Shown in pieces: positions 27,471 through 36,047 of a DNA stretch of 60,972 nt; the stretch's first letter is position 1; each line of letters opens with the position of its first letter. Origin of the DNA: Oscillospiraceae bacterium (GTDB lineage: Bacteria; Bacillota; Clostridia; Monoglobales; Monoglobaceae); NCBI GenBank assembly GCA_015068605.1, contig SVKF01000010.1, positions 1 to 60,972 of the forward strand, in the 5' to 3' direction. The notes beneath the pieces were generated by a model. The model had not been told where the DNA came from, did not search any database, and saw nothing but the letters and a program-made list of their open reading frames with translations. The position numbers and the translations under genes are program-made.

Positions 27471-27494
27471 AGTTAGGAAGGTGGGAGTTTTTTA

Positions 27495-28541
27495 ATGAAC
27501 GAAGAAAAGAAGAAAGCGCTGGAAAGCGTTTTTGGTCAGATAGAAAAGCAATTTGGAGCAGGGGCGGTTATGCGCCTTGGCGAAAAGCCGGAGGTTAAGG
27601 TTGAAGCAATCCCGACAGGGTCAATCGCTCTTGATGTTGCTCTTGGAATCGGTGGTGTTCCAAGGGGTAGAATTATTGAAATATATGGACCTGAATCATC
27701 GGGTAAAACGACGGTTGCGCTCCATATTGCGGCTGAAGCTCAGAGACTGGGCGGAGAGGCTGCGTTTATTGACGCGGAACACGCATTGGACCCGGTTTAT
27801 GCAGAGGCTCTCGGCGTGAATATTGATGATTTGATTGTTTCCCAGCCGGATACGGGTGAACAGGCTCTTGAAATAACAGAACAGCTTGTCAGAAGCGGTG
27901 CTATTGATGTTATAGTTATTGACTCTGTTGCGGCGCTTGTTCCGAAGCAGGAAATTGAAGGTCTTATGGGTGATTCTCATGTTGGTCTTCAGGCAAGACT
28001 TATGTCCCAGGCTCTTCGTAAACTTGCCGGTATTATAAATAAGTCAAATACAACTGCGATATTTATTAACCAGCTCCGTGAAAAGGTTGGGGTTATGTTT
28101 GGCAATCCCGAAACAACTGCGGGCGGTCGTGCGCTTAAATATTATGCGTCTGTCAGAATGGATGTTCGCAGAGTTGAAACAATTAAGGGCGACGGGGAAA
28201 TGGTCGGCAACAGAACAAAAGTTAAGGTTGTTAAAAATAAGGTTGCTCCGCCCTTTAAGGAAGCGGAATTTGATATTATTTACGGTCAGGGTATCTCAAA
28301 AGAAGGTAATATCCTTGATATGGCGGTTGAGCTTGATATAGTTCAAAAGTCCGGCTCATGGTTCTCATATAATGGCGATAAGCTCGGTCAGGGCAGAGAA
28401 AGTGTTAAGGCTATGCTTTGCGAAACCCCTGAACTTTGCGACGAAATCGAAGCAAAGGTGCGTGAAATGACAGGGCTTGAGGTTATGGAAGGATTGGGTG
28501 ACGGCAGCTTTGCACCTGTTCCGAAGCCTAAAAAGAAATGA
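27495..28541 (+). CDS. recA: Recombinase RecA
   Basis: RecA forms the strand-exchange filament and triggers SOS autocleavage. The 348-residue protein has the Walker A motif [13 protein letters not shown] near residue 64, Walker [14 protein letters not shown] near residue 138, the L2 loop around [13 protein letters not shown], and the C-terminal acidic-to-basic tail ending KPKKK. GGAAGGTGGGAG lies upstream of the ATG. No GAAC/GTTC-type LexA box is apparent in the intergenic DNA, where a MITE-like element sits instead. It overlaps recX by 4 bp. Confidence 0.98.
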   Translation: MNEEKKKALESVFGQIEKQFGAGAVMRLGEKPEVKVEAIPTGSIALDVALGIGGVPRGRIIEIYGPESSGKTTVALHIAAEAQRLGGEAAFIDAEHALDPVYAEALGVNIDDLIVSQPDTGEQALEITEQLVRSGAIDVIVIDSVAALVPKQEIEGLMGDSHVGLQARLMSQALRKLAGIINKSNTTAIFINQLREKVGVMFGNPETTAGGRALKYYASVRMDVRRVETIKGDGEMVGNRTKVKVVKNKVAPPFKEAEFDIIYGQGISKEGNILDMAVELDIVQKSGSWFSYNGDKLGQGRESVKAMLCETPELCDEIEAKVREMTGLEVMEGLGDGSFAPVPKPKKK

Positions 28542-28990
28542 TTGTAAAGGCGAAAAATTATGCCGCATTCTGTCTTGGAAAGAAAAACTATACGGAGCAG
28601 GAGCTTTATAAGAAACTGTGCGAAAAAGGGTACGAGGAATGTGCGGCAGAGGTCCTGGCAGAATTTACAAAGGCAGGGTTTTTAAATGACCGTGACTATG
28701 CCTATATGTATATTTCTGACGGAGTTAATATAAAATGTAAAGGGTTATACAGGCTTTCAAGAGAACTTACGGAAAAGGGTATTGATAAGCGGATTATAGC
28801 GGAGGTTAGTGAAGAATTTCACGAGGCTTCATATAATTCACTTTTGGAATTTGTCCGTGCCCATTATGGTGAGGAGAAAATTTCCGACCGTAAAACTCTT
28901 GAAAAGATTAAGGCACAGCTTCTTCGCAGAGGCTATGGCTATGATGAAATAAGAAACTGTTTTGATGATTTTGATTGGAGTGACATATAA
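28538..28990 (+). CDS. recX: RecA modulator RecX
   Basis: RecX binds RecA filaments and controls their growth. The 150-residue protein has the repeated three-helix pattern of the family: [19 protein letters not shown], then [27 protein letters not shown], and a final copy around [16 protein letters not shown]. Its ATG overlaps the recA stop (ATGA), so translation is coupled. Immediately at its stop the TTG start of rimO follows. Confidence 0.92.
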   Translation: MIVKAKNYAAFCLGKKNYTEQELYKKLCEKGYEECAAEVLAEFTKAGFLNDRDYAYMYISDGVNIKCKGLYRLSRELTEKGIDKRIIAEVSEEFHEASYNSLLEFVRAHYGEEKISDRKTLEKIKAQLLRRGYGYDEIRNCFDDFDWSDI

Positions 28991-30322
28991 TTGAAGAAAG
29001 TATCATTAGTCAGTCTTGGGTGCAGTAAAAACCTTGTTGACGCAGAACAAATGACGGGGCTTCTTGAAAATGAGGGCTATGAAGTCGTTATGGATGAGGA
29101 AGACGGAGATATAATGATTGTCAATACCTGTGCCTTTATCGAATCGGCGAAACAGGAGGCGATTGAGTGTATATTTGAACTTGCCTCATATAAGAAGGAA
29201 CACCCTGATAGAATCCTGATTGTGACGGGGTGTATGGCTCAAAGATATAAAGATGAGGTGTTAAGCGAAATTCCTGAAGTTGATGCCGTTGTCGGGACGA
29301 ATGATTTTTCGAAAATTGTTGAAATTATCCGTGAAACAGAGGAAAAAAGAGGAGTTTGCAGATGCGACGGCGAAGAAGCCTTGTATGAAGGTCTTCCGAG
29401 AGTTGTGTCAACACCGTCTTATATGGCATATCTGAAAATTGCCGAGGGGTGCGATAACCGTTGCACATACTGTGCAATTCCCTATATCAGAGGGAAATAC
29501 CGAAGCCGAAGGATAGAAGATATTGTTGATGAGGCAAAGTGGCTGACTGAAAACGGGGCAAAGGAACTTATTATTATTGCCCAGGACACAACCAGATACG
29601 GTATAGATTTACATAATGAATATATGCTTCCGAAGCTTTTAAAGGAGCTTTGCAAAATAGATGGGCTTGAATGGATAAGGCTTCACTATTGCTATCCCGA
29701 GCTTGTTACGGATGAGCTTATTGAGGTTATGGCAGATGAGGAGAAAATCTGCAATTATCTTGATATTCCCATTCAGCATTGCAATGACAGAATTTTAAAG
29801 CTTATGGGAAGAAGAACAAATAAGGCGCAGATTTCGGGGCTTATCAAAAAGCTTCGGGAGAGAATCCCCGATGTTGTTATAAGAACGACGCTTATTGCGG
29901 GTTTTCCGTCAGAAACAGACGATGAATTTTTGGAGCTTTATAATTTTGTTGACGAGATAAAGCTTGACAGACTGGGCGTTTTTGCATATTCGCAGGAGGA
30001 AGGAACTCCTGCTGCAAGGCTTGACGGTCAGCTTGATAAAGATAAGAAAATGGACAGACAAGATGAAATAATGATGCTTCAGGAGGGGATTTCCGAGGAG
30101 CTTTCCCAAAAGAAAGTCGGAACAATTCAGACGGTTTTGGTTGAGGGCTTTGATGAAATTATAAAAAGCTATTTCGGAAGAACCTATGCAGACAGCGTTG
30201 ATATAGACGGAAAAGTATTCTTCAAGGCAGACAGAAAAATTTGCGACGGAGAATTTGTCAAAGTGAAAATCGAACAGGCGATGGAGTTTGACCTGTTCGG
30301 AACGGAATATAAAGAAAATTAG
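28991..30322 (+). CDS. rimO: Ribosomal protein S12 methylthiotransferase
   Basis: RimO adds a methylthio group to Asp of ribosomal protein S12. The 443-residue radical SAM protein has the N-terminal UPF0004 domain (VSLGCSKNLVDAEQMTGLL with Cys10), the radical SAM motif GCDNRCTYCAIPYIRGKYRS near residue 153, and a C-terminal TRAM domain around QTVLVEGFDE. The start is TTG, directly after the recX stop codon. The YIRGKYRSR phrase separates RimO from the related MiaB. It is followed by pgsA after 17 bp. Confidence 0.95.
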   Translation: MKKVSLVSLGCSKNLVDAEQMTGLLENEGYEVVMDEEDGDIMIVNTCAFIESAKQEAIECIFELASYKKEHPDRILIVTGCMAQRYKDEVLSEIPEVDAVVGTNDFSKIVEIIRETEEKRGVCRCDGEEALYEGLPRVVSTPSYMAYLKIAEGCDNRCTYCAIPYIRGKYRSRRIEDIVDEAKWLTENGAKELIIIAQDTTRYGIDLHNEYMLPKLLKELCKIDGLEWIRLHYCYPELVTDELIEVMADEEKICNYLDIPIQHCNDRILKLMGRRTNKAQISGLIKKLRERIPDVVIRTTLIAGFPSETDDEFLELYNFVDEIKLDRLGVFAYSQEEGTPAARLDGQLDKDKKMDRQDEIMMLQEGISEELSQKKVGTIQTVLVEGFDEIIKSYFGRTYADSVDIDGKVFFKADRKICDGEFVKVKIEQAMEFDLFGTEYKEN

Positions 30323-30339
30323 CGGAAAGGAAAATTATT

Positions 30340-30909
30340 ATGAATTTACCAAATAAACTTACCATGCTCAGAATTATACTTATTCCTGTGTTTGTTGTTC
30401 TTTTTGAGTTTGAAAACATTCCACACCACATGATATGGGCGACAGTTGTTTTTGCACTTGCTGCCATAACGGACCAGCTTGACGGACATCTTGCAAGAAA
30501 AAATAACCAGGTAACAAGCTTTGGAAAGCTTGCAGACCCTCTTGCGGATAAGCTTTTGACAATTTCAGCACTTATTTGTTTTGTTGAAGAAGGCGTTGAG
30601 TTTCTTCCTGGTTGGGTTGTTATCCTTATCATCGGAAGAGAGCTTATCGTTACGGGAATCCGTATGATTGCGCTGACTGATAATACAGTTATCGCCGCAA
30701 GCATCTGGGGGAAAGCAAAAACTGTGTCCCAGCTTGTTACAATAATCGCCATAATGGTTGATATGATTTTAGCGGATTTCAGCATTGATCTGTTTAACTG
30801 GGGCGGTGTTCATGTTATGCTTATTCTCATAATTATCATGGTTGTTTTGACGCTTATTTCCGGTGTTGATTATGTTAAAAAGAACTGGGGACTTCTTAAT
30901 TTTAAATAA
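30340..30909 (+). CDS. pgsA: CDP-diacylglycerol-glycerol-3-phosphate 3-phosphatidyltransferase
   Basis: PgsA makes phosphatidylglycerol phosphate in the membrane. The CDP-alcohol phosphotransferase motif is complete: DQLDGHLARK... with ...FGKLADPLADKLL near residues 46-70. Length (189 residues) and four to six hydrophobic segments are normal. GGAAAGGA lies upstream. The rimO-pgsA pairing is typical of Clostridia. Confidence 0.94.
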   Translation: MNLPNKLTMLRIILIPVFVVLFEFENIPHHMIWATVVFALAAITDQLDGHLARKNNQVTSFGKLADPLADKLLTISALICFVEEGVEFLPGWVVILIIGRELIVTGIRMIALTDNTVIAASIWGKAKTVSQLVTIIAIMVDMILADFSIDLFNWGGVHVMLILIIIMVVLTLISGVDYVKKNWGLLNFK

Positions 30910-30914
30910 AATAC

Positions 30915-30943
30915 TTGACTTATATGGTAAAATATGATATTGT
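30915..30943 (+). promoter_or_regulatory. acpP: Sigma-A promoter for acpP
   Basis: TTGACT (30915-30920), a 17-base spacer and TATTGT (30938-30943), 46 bp before the acpP ATG. The -10 box is weak, but spacing is ideal. Confidence 0.6.
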
Positions 30944-30988
30944 ATACAAGAAATAACATTAGCCTATAATAAAAAGGAGGATTTTAAA

Positions 30989-31219
30989 ATGGATATTTTT
31001 GAAACAGTAAAATCTGTAGTGGCAGAACAGTTGGGCATTGATGAGAGTGAGATAACAATGGATTCTTCTTTCAATGATGACCTTGAGGCTGACTCCTTAG
31101 ACATCGTTGAATTGATGATGGCTCTTGAGGACGAGTTCAAAATTGAAATCAGCGACGAGGATGCCGGCAAAATCTCAACAATCGGTGATGTTGTTGAATA
31201 CATAAAAGACAGAGTTTAG
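30989..31219 (+). CDS. acpP: Acyl carrier protein
   Basis: The 76-residue acidic protein carries growing fatty acyl chains on a phosphopantetheine arm. The modification site is the Ser in [13 protein letters not shown] near residue 37. The ribosome site AAGGAGG is strong. It has its own promoter and a strong terminator, and stands just before rnc, an order conserved in many Firmicutes. Confidence 0.96.
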   Translation: MDIFETVKSVVAEQLGIDESEITMDSSFNDDLEADSLDIVELMMALEDEFKIEISDEDAGKISTIGDVVEYIKDRV

Positions 31220-31230
31220 AATTAAAAGGG

Positions 31231-31260
31231 GCGGGCAAAGAAATTGCCCGCTTGTTTTTT
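31231..31260 (+). terminator. Intrinsic terminator after acpP
   Basis: GCGGGCAA (31231-31238), a 5-base loop and TTGCCCGC (31244-31251), followed by TTGTTTTTT. It ends 12 bp before the rnc start, so some read-through or a separate start must supply rnc. Confidence 0.9.
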
Positions 31261-31272
31261 AAGAGGTGTAAG

Positions 31273-31956
31273 ATGAATTTTGGGTATGAGTTTAAAGATA
31301 AAAAACTCTTAAAATGTGCCTTTACTCATATTTCCTATGCCAACGAGCATAATATTGAAAGTAACCAGCGACTGGAATTTCTGGGTGACAGTGTTTTATC
31401 CTTTGTTGTTGCGACAAAGCTTTATGAGATATATCCGGGTTATGACGAGGGAAAGCTGACAGAAATGAGAGCGGCTTTGGTTTGCGAGAAATCTCTATCC
31501 AAAAAGGCGGAAGAGATGGGACTTTCCGAAGAAATTGTTTTCGGGCGAAGTGAATCGAGAAGTAACGGCAGAAGAAAAGCGTCAATTCTTTGTGATACCT
31601 TTGAGGCTCTTTTGGGGGCAATATATTTAGACGGCGGAATAGCGGAGGCTGAAAAATGGGTGCTTTCGGTTTTCAGCGGTGATTTTGAAAATGTTAAATG
31701 CGTTGATTTGAGGAATTACAAATCGGAGCTTCAAAGCTATTACCAGAAAAAGGAAAAGAAGAGGGGACTTATCGAGTATAGGCTTGATGCAAAGACAGGT
31801 CCTGACCACAATCCGGAATTTAAGGTTTCGGTATATGTAAACGGAGCTTTTATGGGAAAGGGTAGCGGTAAAAATTTGAAATCAGCGGAACAGCTTGCCG
31901 CAAAGCTTGCTCTGGATAAAACTATGGGGAAGGTAGATAAAAATGCGAAAATATAA
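31273..31956 (+). CDS. rnc: Ribonuclease III
   Basis: RNase III cleaves double-stranded RNA. The ATG at 31273 was chosen over an in-frame TTG within the terminator tail because GAGGTGT lies upstream; 227 residues. The signature QRLEFLGDSVLSFVV near residue 35 contains the catalytic Glu and Asp, and DTFEALLGAIYLDGG holds the second metal ligands. A C-terminal dsRNA-binding domain follows (NYKSELQSYYQKK to SAEQLAAKLALDK). It overlaps the radical SAM gene by 14 bp. Confidence 0.95.
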   Translation: MNFGYEFKDKKLLKCAFTHISYANEHNIESNQRLEFLGDSVLSFVVATKLYEIYPGYDEGKLTEMRAALVCEKSLSKKAEEMGLSEEIVFGRSESRSNGRRKASILCDTFEALLGAIYLDGGIAEAEKWVLSVFSGDFENVKCVDLRNYKSELQSYYQKKEKKRGLIEYRLDAKTGPDHNPEFKVSVYVNGAFMGKGSGKNLKSAEQLAAKLALDKTMGKVDKNAKI

Positions 31957-32899
31957 TCTTCCCGTATTTATTCCTCACCTCGGTTGTCCTCATGATTGTG
32001 CCTTTTGTAATCAGAAAAAAATAACCGGAGTTGAGTCGGATGTAACACCTGAGAGTGTGGAGAAGAAAATAACCGATTTTCTGAAAACAACCGAGAAAGA
32101 GTCGGAGATTGAGATTGCCTTTTTCGGCGGCAGCTTCACGGGAATTGATATAAGCCTTCAGGAGGAATTTCTTTTGATTGCCGACAAATTCCGTGACAGA
32201 GTGTGCGGCATAAGACTTTCTACCCGTCCGGATTATATCTCCGACGAAATTTTAGACCTTCTGGTTAAGTATGGTGTGACGGAAATTGAGCTTGGTGCGC
32301 AAAGCTCCGATGATGAGGTTCTTAAAATAAACCGCAGAGGGCATACCTTTTCGGACACGGTTAAAGCCTCGGGAATGATTAAGGAAAGAGGAATAAAGCT
32401 CGGTCTTCAAATGATGCTTGGAATGGCAGGCTCAAATGAGGAAAAGGATATTAAAACGGCGGAAGATATAATCGCATTAAAGCCCGATTCAACAAGAATT
32501 TATCCAACCCTTGTTCTTTCGGGGACGGCTCTTGAGAAAATGGATTATGAGCCATATTCTCTTGAAGAGGCAGCGGAGATTGCATCAAGAGTGATTGAGC
32601 TGTTTCGCGAGAATAATGTGAAAATTCTTCGGATTGGACTTCATGAGAGTGAGGAGCTCCGAAGCGGAAGTGTTGTTAAAGGTCCATATCATCCGGCTTT
32701 TGGCGAGATTGCGGAAAGTCTTATATGGCGAAGAAAAATTGAGAAAATGATTGAAAAAGGCGGCTTTGACGGAACGGTTGAGTGTAAGCCGTCGGAAGTT
32801 TCTAAAATTATAGGTCATAAAAAAATGAATAAGCTATATTTTTATAATAAGCATAATATTATGATAAAACCCATTGTAAAGGGAGATAATAATGGATAA
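31943..32899 (+). CDS. Radical SAM protein, Elp3/HemN-like
   Basis: The 318-residue protein has the CxxxCxxC cluster motif [18 protein letters not shown] near residue 13 and the GGS-type SAM motif [12 protein letters not shown] near residue 56. The [14 protein letters not shown] and [12 protein letters not shown] phrases are shared with Elp3-type and coproporphyrinogen-oxidase-like radical SAM proteins. The acetyltransferase domain of Elp3 is absent. The substrate is unknown. It is commonly found next to rnc in Clostridia. It overlaps both the rnc end and the DUF896 start. Confidence 0.8.
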   Translation: MRKYNLPVFIPHLGCPHDCAFCNQKKITGVESDVTPESVEKKITDFLKTTEKESEIEIAFFGGSFTGIDISLQEEFLLIADKFRDRVCGIRLSTRPDYISDEILDLLVKYGVTEIELGAQSSDDEVLKINRRGHTFSDTVKASGMIKERGIKLGLQMMLGMAGSNEEKDIKTAEDIIALKPDSTRIYPTLVLSGTALEKMDYEPYSLEEAAEIASRVIELFRENNVKILRIGLHESEELRSGSVVKGPYHPAFGEIAESLIWRRKIEKMIEKGGFDGTVECKPSEVSKIIGHKKMNKLYFYNKHNIMIKPIVKGDNNG

Positions 32900-33062
32900 G
32901 GAAAAAATAGAAAGAATAAATTTTCTTGCAAAAAAATCAAGAGAGGAAGGGTTAACCCCGGAGGAAACCGAGGAACAAGCCGTCCTTCGTCGTGAGTATA
33001 TAGAGGGCTTTAAAAGAAGCCTTCGTTCACAGCTGGATAATATTGAATTTAAGGAGGATTAA
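32892..33062 (+). CDS. DUF896 (YnzC-like) small protein
   Basis: The 56-residue reading frame starts [20 protein letters not shown] and continues [20 protein letters not shown], ending with FKED. That is the two-helix pattern of DUF896 proteins such as B. subtilis YnzC, whose role is not established. The start has GGGAGA upstream and overlaps the previous stop by 8 bp; the stop is 3 bp before the tautomerase ATG. It was found by reading the gap directly. Confidence 0.85.
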   Translation: MDKEKIERINFLAKKSREEGLTPEETEEQAVLRREYIEGFKRSLRSQLDNIEFKED

Positions 33063-33065
33063 GAA

Positions 33066-33311
33066 ATGCCGCATATAGTTGTTAAAATGTATAAAGGAAG
33101 AACCGAGGAACAAAAGAGTGAACTTGCAAAGGCTCTTGTTGAAACTGCGGTTAAGGTGACGGGCAGAGGTGCGGAGCATTTTTCTGTTGCCGTTGAAGAC
33201 TATGACCCGGAAGTGTGGACAAACGAGGTGTATGACAAGGAAATTGTTGCAAAACAGGATACTCTGTATGTAAAGCCGGGTTATGGAAAACTTGCCGAAA
33301 ATAAGGAATAA
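33066..33311 (+). CDS. 4-oxalocrotonate tautomerase-like protein
   Basis: The 81-residue protein begins MPHIVVKMYKGRTEEQKSEL. After removal of Met, Pro1 is the catalytic base of the tautomerase superfamily. The AHFSVAVEDYDPE-type segment (AEHFSVAVEDYDPEVW) matches the larger Firmicutes subgroup. The substrate is unknown. GGAGG precedes the ATG, and it is probably cotranscribed with DUF896. Confidence 0.85.
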   Translation: MPHIVVKMYKGRTEEQKSELAKALVETAVKVTGRGAEHFSVAVEDYDPEVWTNEVYDKEIVAKQDTLYVKPGYGKLAENKE

Positions 33312-33323
33312 TTGAGAAAATAC

Positions 33324-33352
33324 TTGACCAAACCATAAAATTAAGGTATTAT
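33324..33352 (+). promoter_or_regulatory. Sigma-A promoter for the Gls24-like gene and fakA
   Basis: TTGACC (33324-33329), a 17-base spacer and TATTAT (33347-33352), 53 bp before the ATG at 33406. Confidence 0.7.
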
Positions 33353-33405
33353 ATTTATGTATAGAATAAATTTGTTGAGTATTTAAAATGAAAGGCGTGA
33401 TTTTT

Positions 33406-33756
33406 ATGGCAGCATTAAAAAGAAGTGAACGAGGATTTGTCAGAGTTTCAAACACGGTTATCGCAAAGCTTGCAGGCTATGCGGCGACATCCTGCTACGG
33501 TGTTGTCGGCATGGCGTCGAAAAGCAGCACGGACGGAGTTGCAAGACTTCTGAAGATGGAGAATATCAATAAGGGGATAAAGGTTAAAATCGAAGACAAT
33601 AAGATAAATATATCTGTTTATATTATTGTTGGTTACGGAATTAATATAAGGACTATTGGGGAGACTATCCAGACTAATGTGAAATATCAGGTTGAAAAGG
33701 CTCTTGGTATGCAGGTCGGAAGTGTTAAGGTTGTTATCGAAGGAATCAGAGAATAG
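33406..33756 (+). CDS. Asp23/Gls24 family protein (YloU-like)
   Basis: The 116-residue protein has the family pattern RGFVRVSNTVIAKLAGYAA and later KINISVYIIVGYGINIR and TIGETIQTNVKYQVEKALG. The start at 33406 was preferred over an upstream in-frame ATG at 33388 because AAAGGCG is well spaced. The pair YloU-YloV (Gls24 plus DAK2 protein) is conserved across Firmicutes and the DAK2 gene follows here by 18 bp. The role is probably linked to envelope or fatty-acid homeostasis; the exact function is not established. Confidence 0.87.
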   Translation: MAALKRSERGFVRVSNTVIAKLAGYAATSCYGVVGMASKSSTDGVARLLKMENINKGIKVKIEDNKINISVYIIVGYGINIRTIGETIQTNVKYQVEKALGMQVGSVKVVIEGIRE

Positions 33757-33774
33757 ACTATAAGAGGTGGTTAG

Positions 33775-35400
33775 ATGAGAACGATTAATTCAGAACTTCT
33801 GGCAATTATGCTGGAATCTTCCGCAAATAATCTTAAAAATAACAAAAAAGCGATAAATGATTTAAATATATTCCCGGTTCCCGACGGAGATACGGGAACA
33901 AATATGAGCATGACCTTTGGGGGTGCACTTTCCTCAATCGAGGGAAATAATGGAAATTGCGGTGAAAAAGTTGCGGCTCTTTCTAAAGCTGCGCTCAGAA
34001 ACGCAAGAGGTAACTCGGGTGTTATTCTGTCCCAGATTATAAGAGGTCTCTCAAATGGTGTGGGCAAGGCGGAGGAGCTTTCTGTTGTAGTTATAAAAGA
34101 GGCGGCAGTTATGGCAAGAAAATCTGCTTATGATGCCGTTATGAAACCAACAGAAGGAACAATTCTGACGGTTGTGCGCCAAATTGCGGAATATGCCGAG
34201 AAAAACTATAAAAAATTTGATGATGCGGATGAGTTTTTCTATGCCTTGGTTAAAAGAGGTAATGAAAGTCTTGCCTCAACTCCGGATATGCTTCCTGTCC
34301 TTAAGCAGGCAGGTGTGGTTGATGCCGGCGGTAAGGGTGTTATGGTGCTTTTGGAGGGTATGGAATATGCCCTTAAAAACGGTGTTTCCATTGCAAGTGA
34401 TGAGGCGGACACAGCTTCATCGACGGTTGTAAAGGCTGAAACCGATGTTGATATTAAATTTATGTATTGCACAGAGTTTATTATCAATAAGTCTTCAAAT
34501 AAGAGCGCTGACGGATTTTCGGCGGCGATAAAGAATAAGGGTGACTGTATGCTTGTTATTGACGATGATGATATCGTTAAAGTGCATATCCACACAAATC
34601 ATCCCGGCTCTGTTATTGAAGAAGCCATTAAGCTGGGTGAGCTTACCAATCTTAAAATCGATAATATGAAATATCAGCATGAGGAAAATGCTTTGGAAGA
34701 GGCTGAAACGGAAAAGGCAGAAGAAAAACCGCAGACTCCTCCCGAAAAATACGGATTTGTTGCCGTTTCTGCAGGCGAGGGGCTTACTGATGTGTTTAAG
34801 AGCCTTGGTGCAAACGAAATCGTTGAGGGTGGTCAGACCATGAATCCGAGCACTCAGGATATTTTGGATGCAGTTGAAAAGGTTAATGCGGAAAATGTTT
34901 TCATTCTTCCAAATAATAAGAATATAATTCTTGCGGCGGAGCAGGTTGATGCTCTGACGGAGAAAAATGTTTTTGTTCTTCCGACAAAGACGGTTCCTGC
35001 AGGAATTTCCGCAATGATGGGCTTTGACGGGGAGGCAGAACCGCAGGATAATGTTGATAATATGATGGAAATGGCAAATGGTGTGACCTGTGGTCAGCTT
35101 ACTTTTGCGGCAAGAGATACAGAGGTTGACGGTGTTGAAATTCACGAGGGCGATATTATGGGACTTTCGCCAAAGGGAATTGAAATTGTCGGTGATGACC
35201 TTAAGGAATGTGCTAAAGAGCTTGTTGATACGATTGTAACTGATGAATCGGCTGTAATTTCGGTTTATTACGGTGCAGATGTCAGCGAAGAGGATGCCAA
35301 TGTTCTTTTGAGTGAACTTGAAGAAAAGTATAGCGACCTTGATGTTGCGCTTTATTATGGCGGTCAGCCAATATATTATTATATAATTTCAGTTGAGTAA
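33775..35400 (+). CDS. fakA: DAK2-domain protein, fatty acid kinase FakA-like
   Basis: The 541-residue protein has an N-terminal DhaL-type kinase domain: NLNIFPVPDGDTGTNM-like sequence (DLNIFPVPDGDTGTNMSMTF near residue 29) with three metal-binding Asp residues, then NARGNSGVILSQIIRG. The C-terminal half matches the FakA/YloV linker and DegV-like domain (FILPNNKNIILAAEQV). FakA phosphorylates fatty acids bound by a FakB protein for phospholipid synthesis; no fakB is in this window. It is paired with the Gls24-like gene. Confidence 0.87.
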   Translation: MRTINSELLAIMLESSANNLKNNKKAINDLNIFPVPDGDTGTNMSMTFGGALSSIEGNNGNCGEKVAALSKAALRNARGNSGVILSQIIRGLSNGVGKAEELSVVVIKEAAVMARKSAYDAVMKPTEGTILTVVRQIAEYAEKNYKKFDDADEFFYALVKRGNESLASTPDMLPVLKQAGVVDAGGKGVMVLLEGMEYALKNGVSIASDEADTASSTVVKAETDVDIKFMYCTEFIINKSSNKSADGFSAAIKNKGDCMLVIDDDDIVKVHIHTNHPGSVIEEAIKLGELTNLKIDNMKYQHEENALEEAETEKAEEKPQTPPEKYGFVAVSAGEGLTDVFKSLGANEIVEGGQTMNPSTQDILDAVEKVNAENVFILPNNKNIILAAEQVDALTEKNVFVLPTKTVPAGISAMMGFDGEAEPQDNVDNMMEMANGVTCGQLTFAARDTEVDGVEIHEGDIMGLSPKGIEIVGDDLKECAKELVDTIVTDESAVISVYYGADVSEEDANVLLSELEEKYSDLDVALYYGGQPIYYYIISVE

Positions 35401-35415
35401 GTGGGGGTTGTATAA

Positions 35416-35631
35416 GCCTTCCCCTTTGAGGGAAAGGTGACAAACTGTAAGTTTGGCGGATGAGGTGTCGCCCGTTAAGAAAACAGTTTGGCAAACTGTT
35501 TTTAGGGCGAATAGGTGCGACAGCACCGATAATAAAAAAGATAGTAATAATTTATGCTGTTTAATGGATGTATTAACAACCTGCACCTCATCAGTCCCCT
35601 AACGGTGACAGCTTCTCCTCAAGGAGAAGCC
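35416..35631. repeat. Dispersed palindromic repeat, copy B
   Basis: Starts GCCTTCCCC at 35416, includes GATGAGGTGT (35459-35468) with CACCTCATC as its inverse (35584-35592), and ends with GCTTCTCCTCAAGGAGAAGC at 35611-35630. It carries about 80 bp of extra sequence compared with copy A. Its internal part (GTTAAGAAAACAGTTTGGC and the following GCGACAGC) is paralleled at 35820-35875. The whole 647-bp gap to recG is made of such repeat pieces and holds no gene. Confidence 0.65.
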
Positions 35632-35731
35632 CAGACCACTGACAAACTCGGTCTACCGCAAGCAAGCTATATTTATAGGGTGAAACGCAGAGATAGATTT
35701 TATAGACTATCCGCATAAAATAGCATAGAAA

Positions 35732-35764
35732 ACGGCAAGAGAAATATCGAATTCCCCTTGCCGT
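35732..35764. terminator. Possible terminator hairpin in the repeat region
   Basis: ACGGCAAG (35732-35739) pairs with CTTGCCGT (35757-35764). A CTTTTTG run follows at 35771. This may end fakA transcription; the stem is short. Confidence 0.35.
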
Positions 35765-35954
35765 TGCTTGCTTTTTGCGAAATCGTTCTCTACCGTACCA
35801 TCGGATGCCGACGTCACTCCGTTAAGAAAACAATCCTGTGAATTGTTTTCAGGAGGGAAAAGGGAGCGACAGCGGACGAGGAAAAGAAAAATCCGTTAGG
35901 ATTTTAACAACTGTCAACGATTTCACAAAATATACACTTCGTTTCTCAATGTCT

Positions 35955-36016
35955 GCTCAGCTTAATGACTTTGTCATTAAGCTGAGCTTCTCCTCAAGGA
36001 GAAGCCTTTTTCGTTT
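35955..36016 (+). repeat. Repeat copy C with strong tandem hairpins in the recG leader
   Basis: GCTCAGCTTAATGAC (35955-35969) and its exact inverse (35973-35987) form a 15-bp perfect hairpin. Overlapping it is the repeat palindrome GCTTCTCCTCAAGGAGAAGC (35986-36005), followed by CTTTTTCGTTTT. The second hairpin with its T-run looks like a working intrinsic terminator about 32 bp before the recG start. Confidence 0.65.
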
Positions 36017-36047
36017 TATGATAAAAATAATTACGGAGGTGATAAAA

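Noticed and set aside
27297-27494. LexA/SOS box before recA
   Set aside because: GGAACC and TGTTCC fragments occur, but no spaced GAAC-N4-GTTC palindrome is present.
35838-36047. Upstream extension of recG by 70 codons
   Set aside because: The frame is open but runs through the palindromic repeat; the GTG at 36048 has a strong GGAGGTGAT site and begins the RecG-like sequence.
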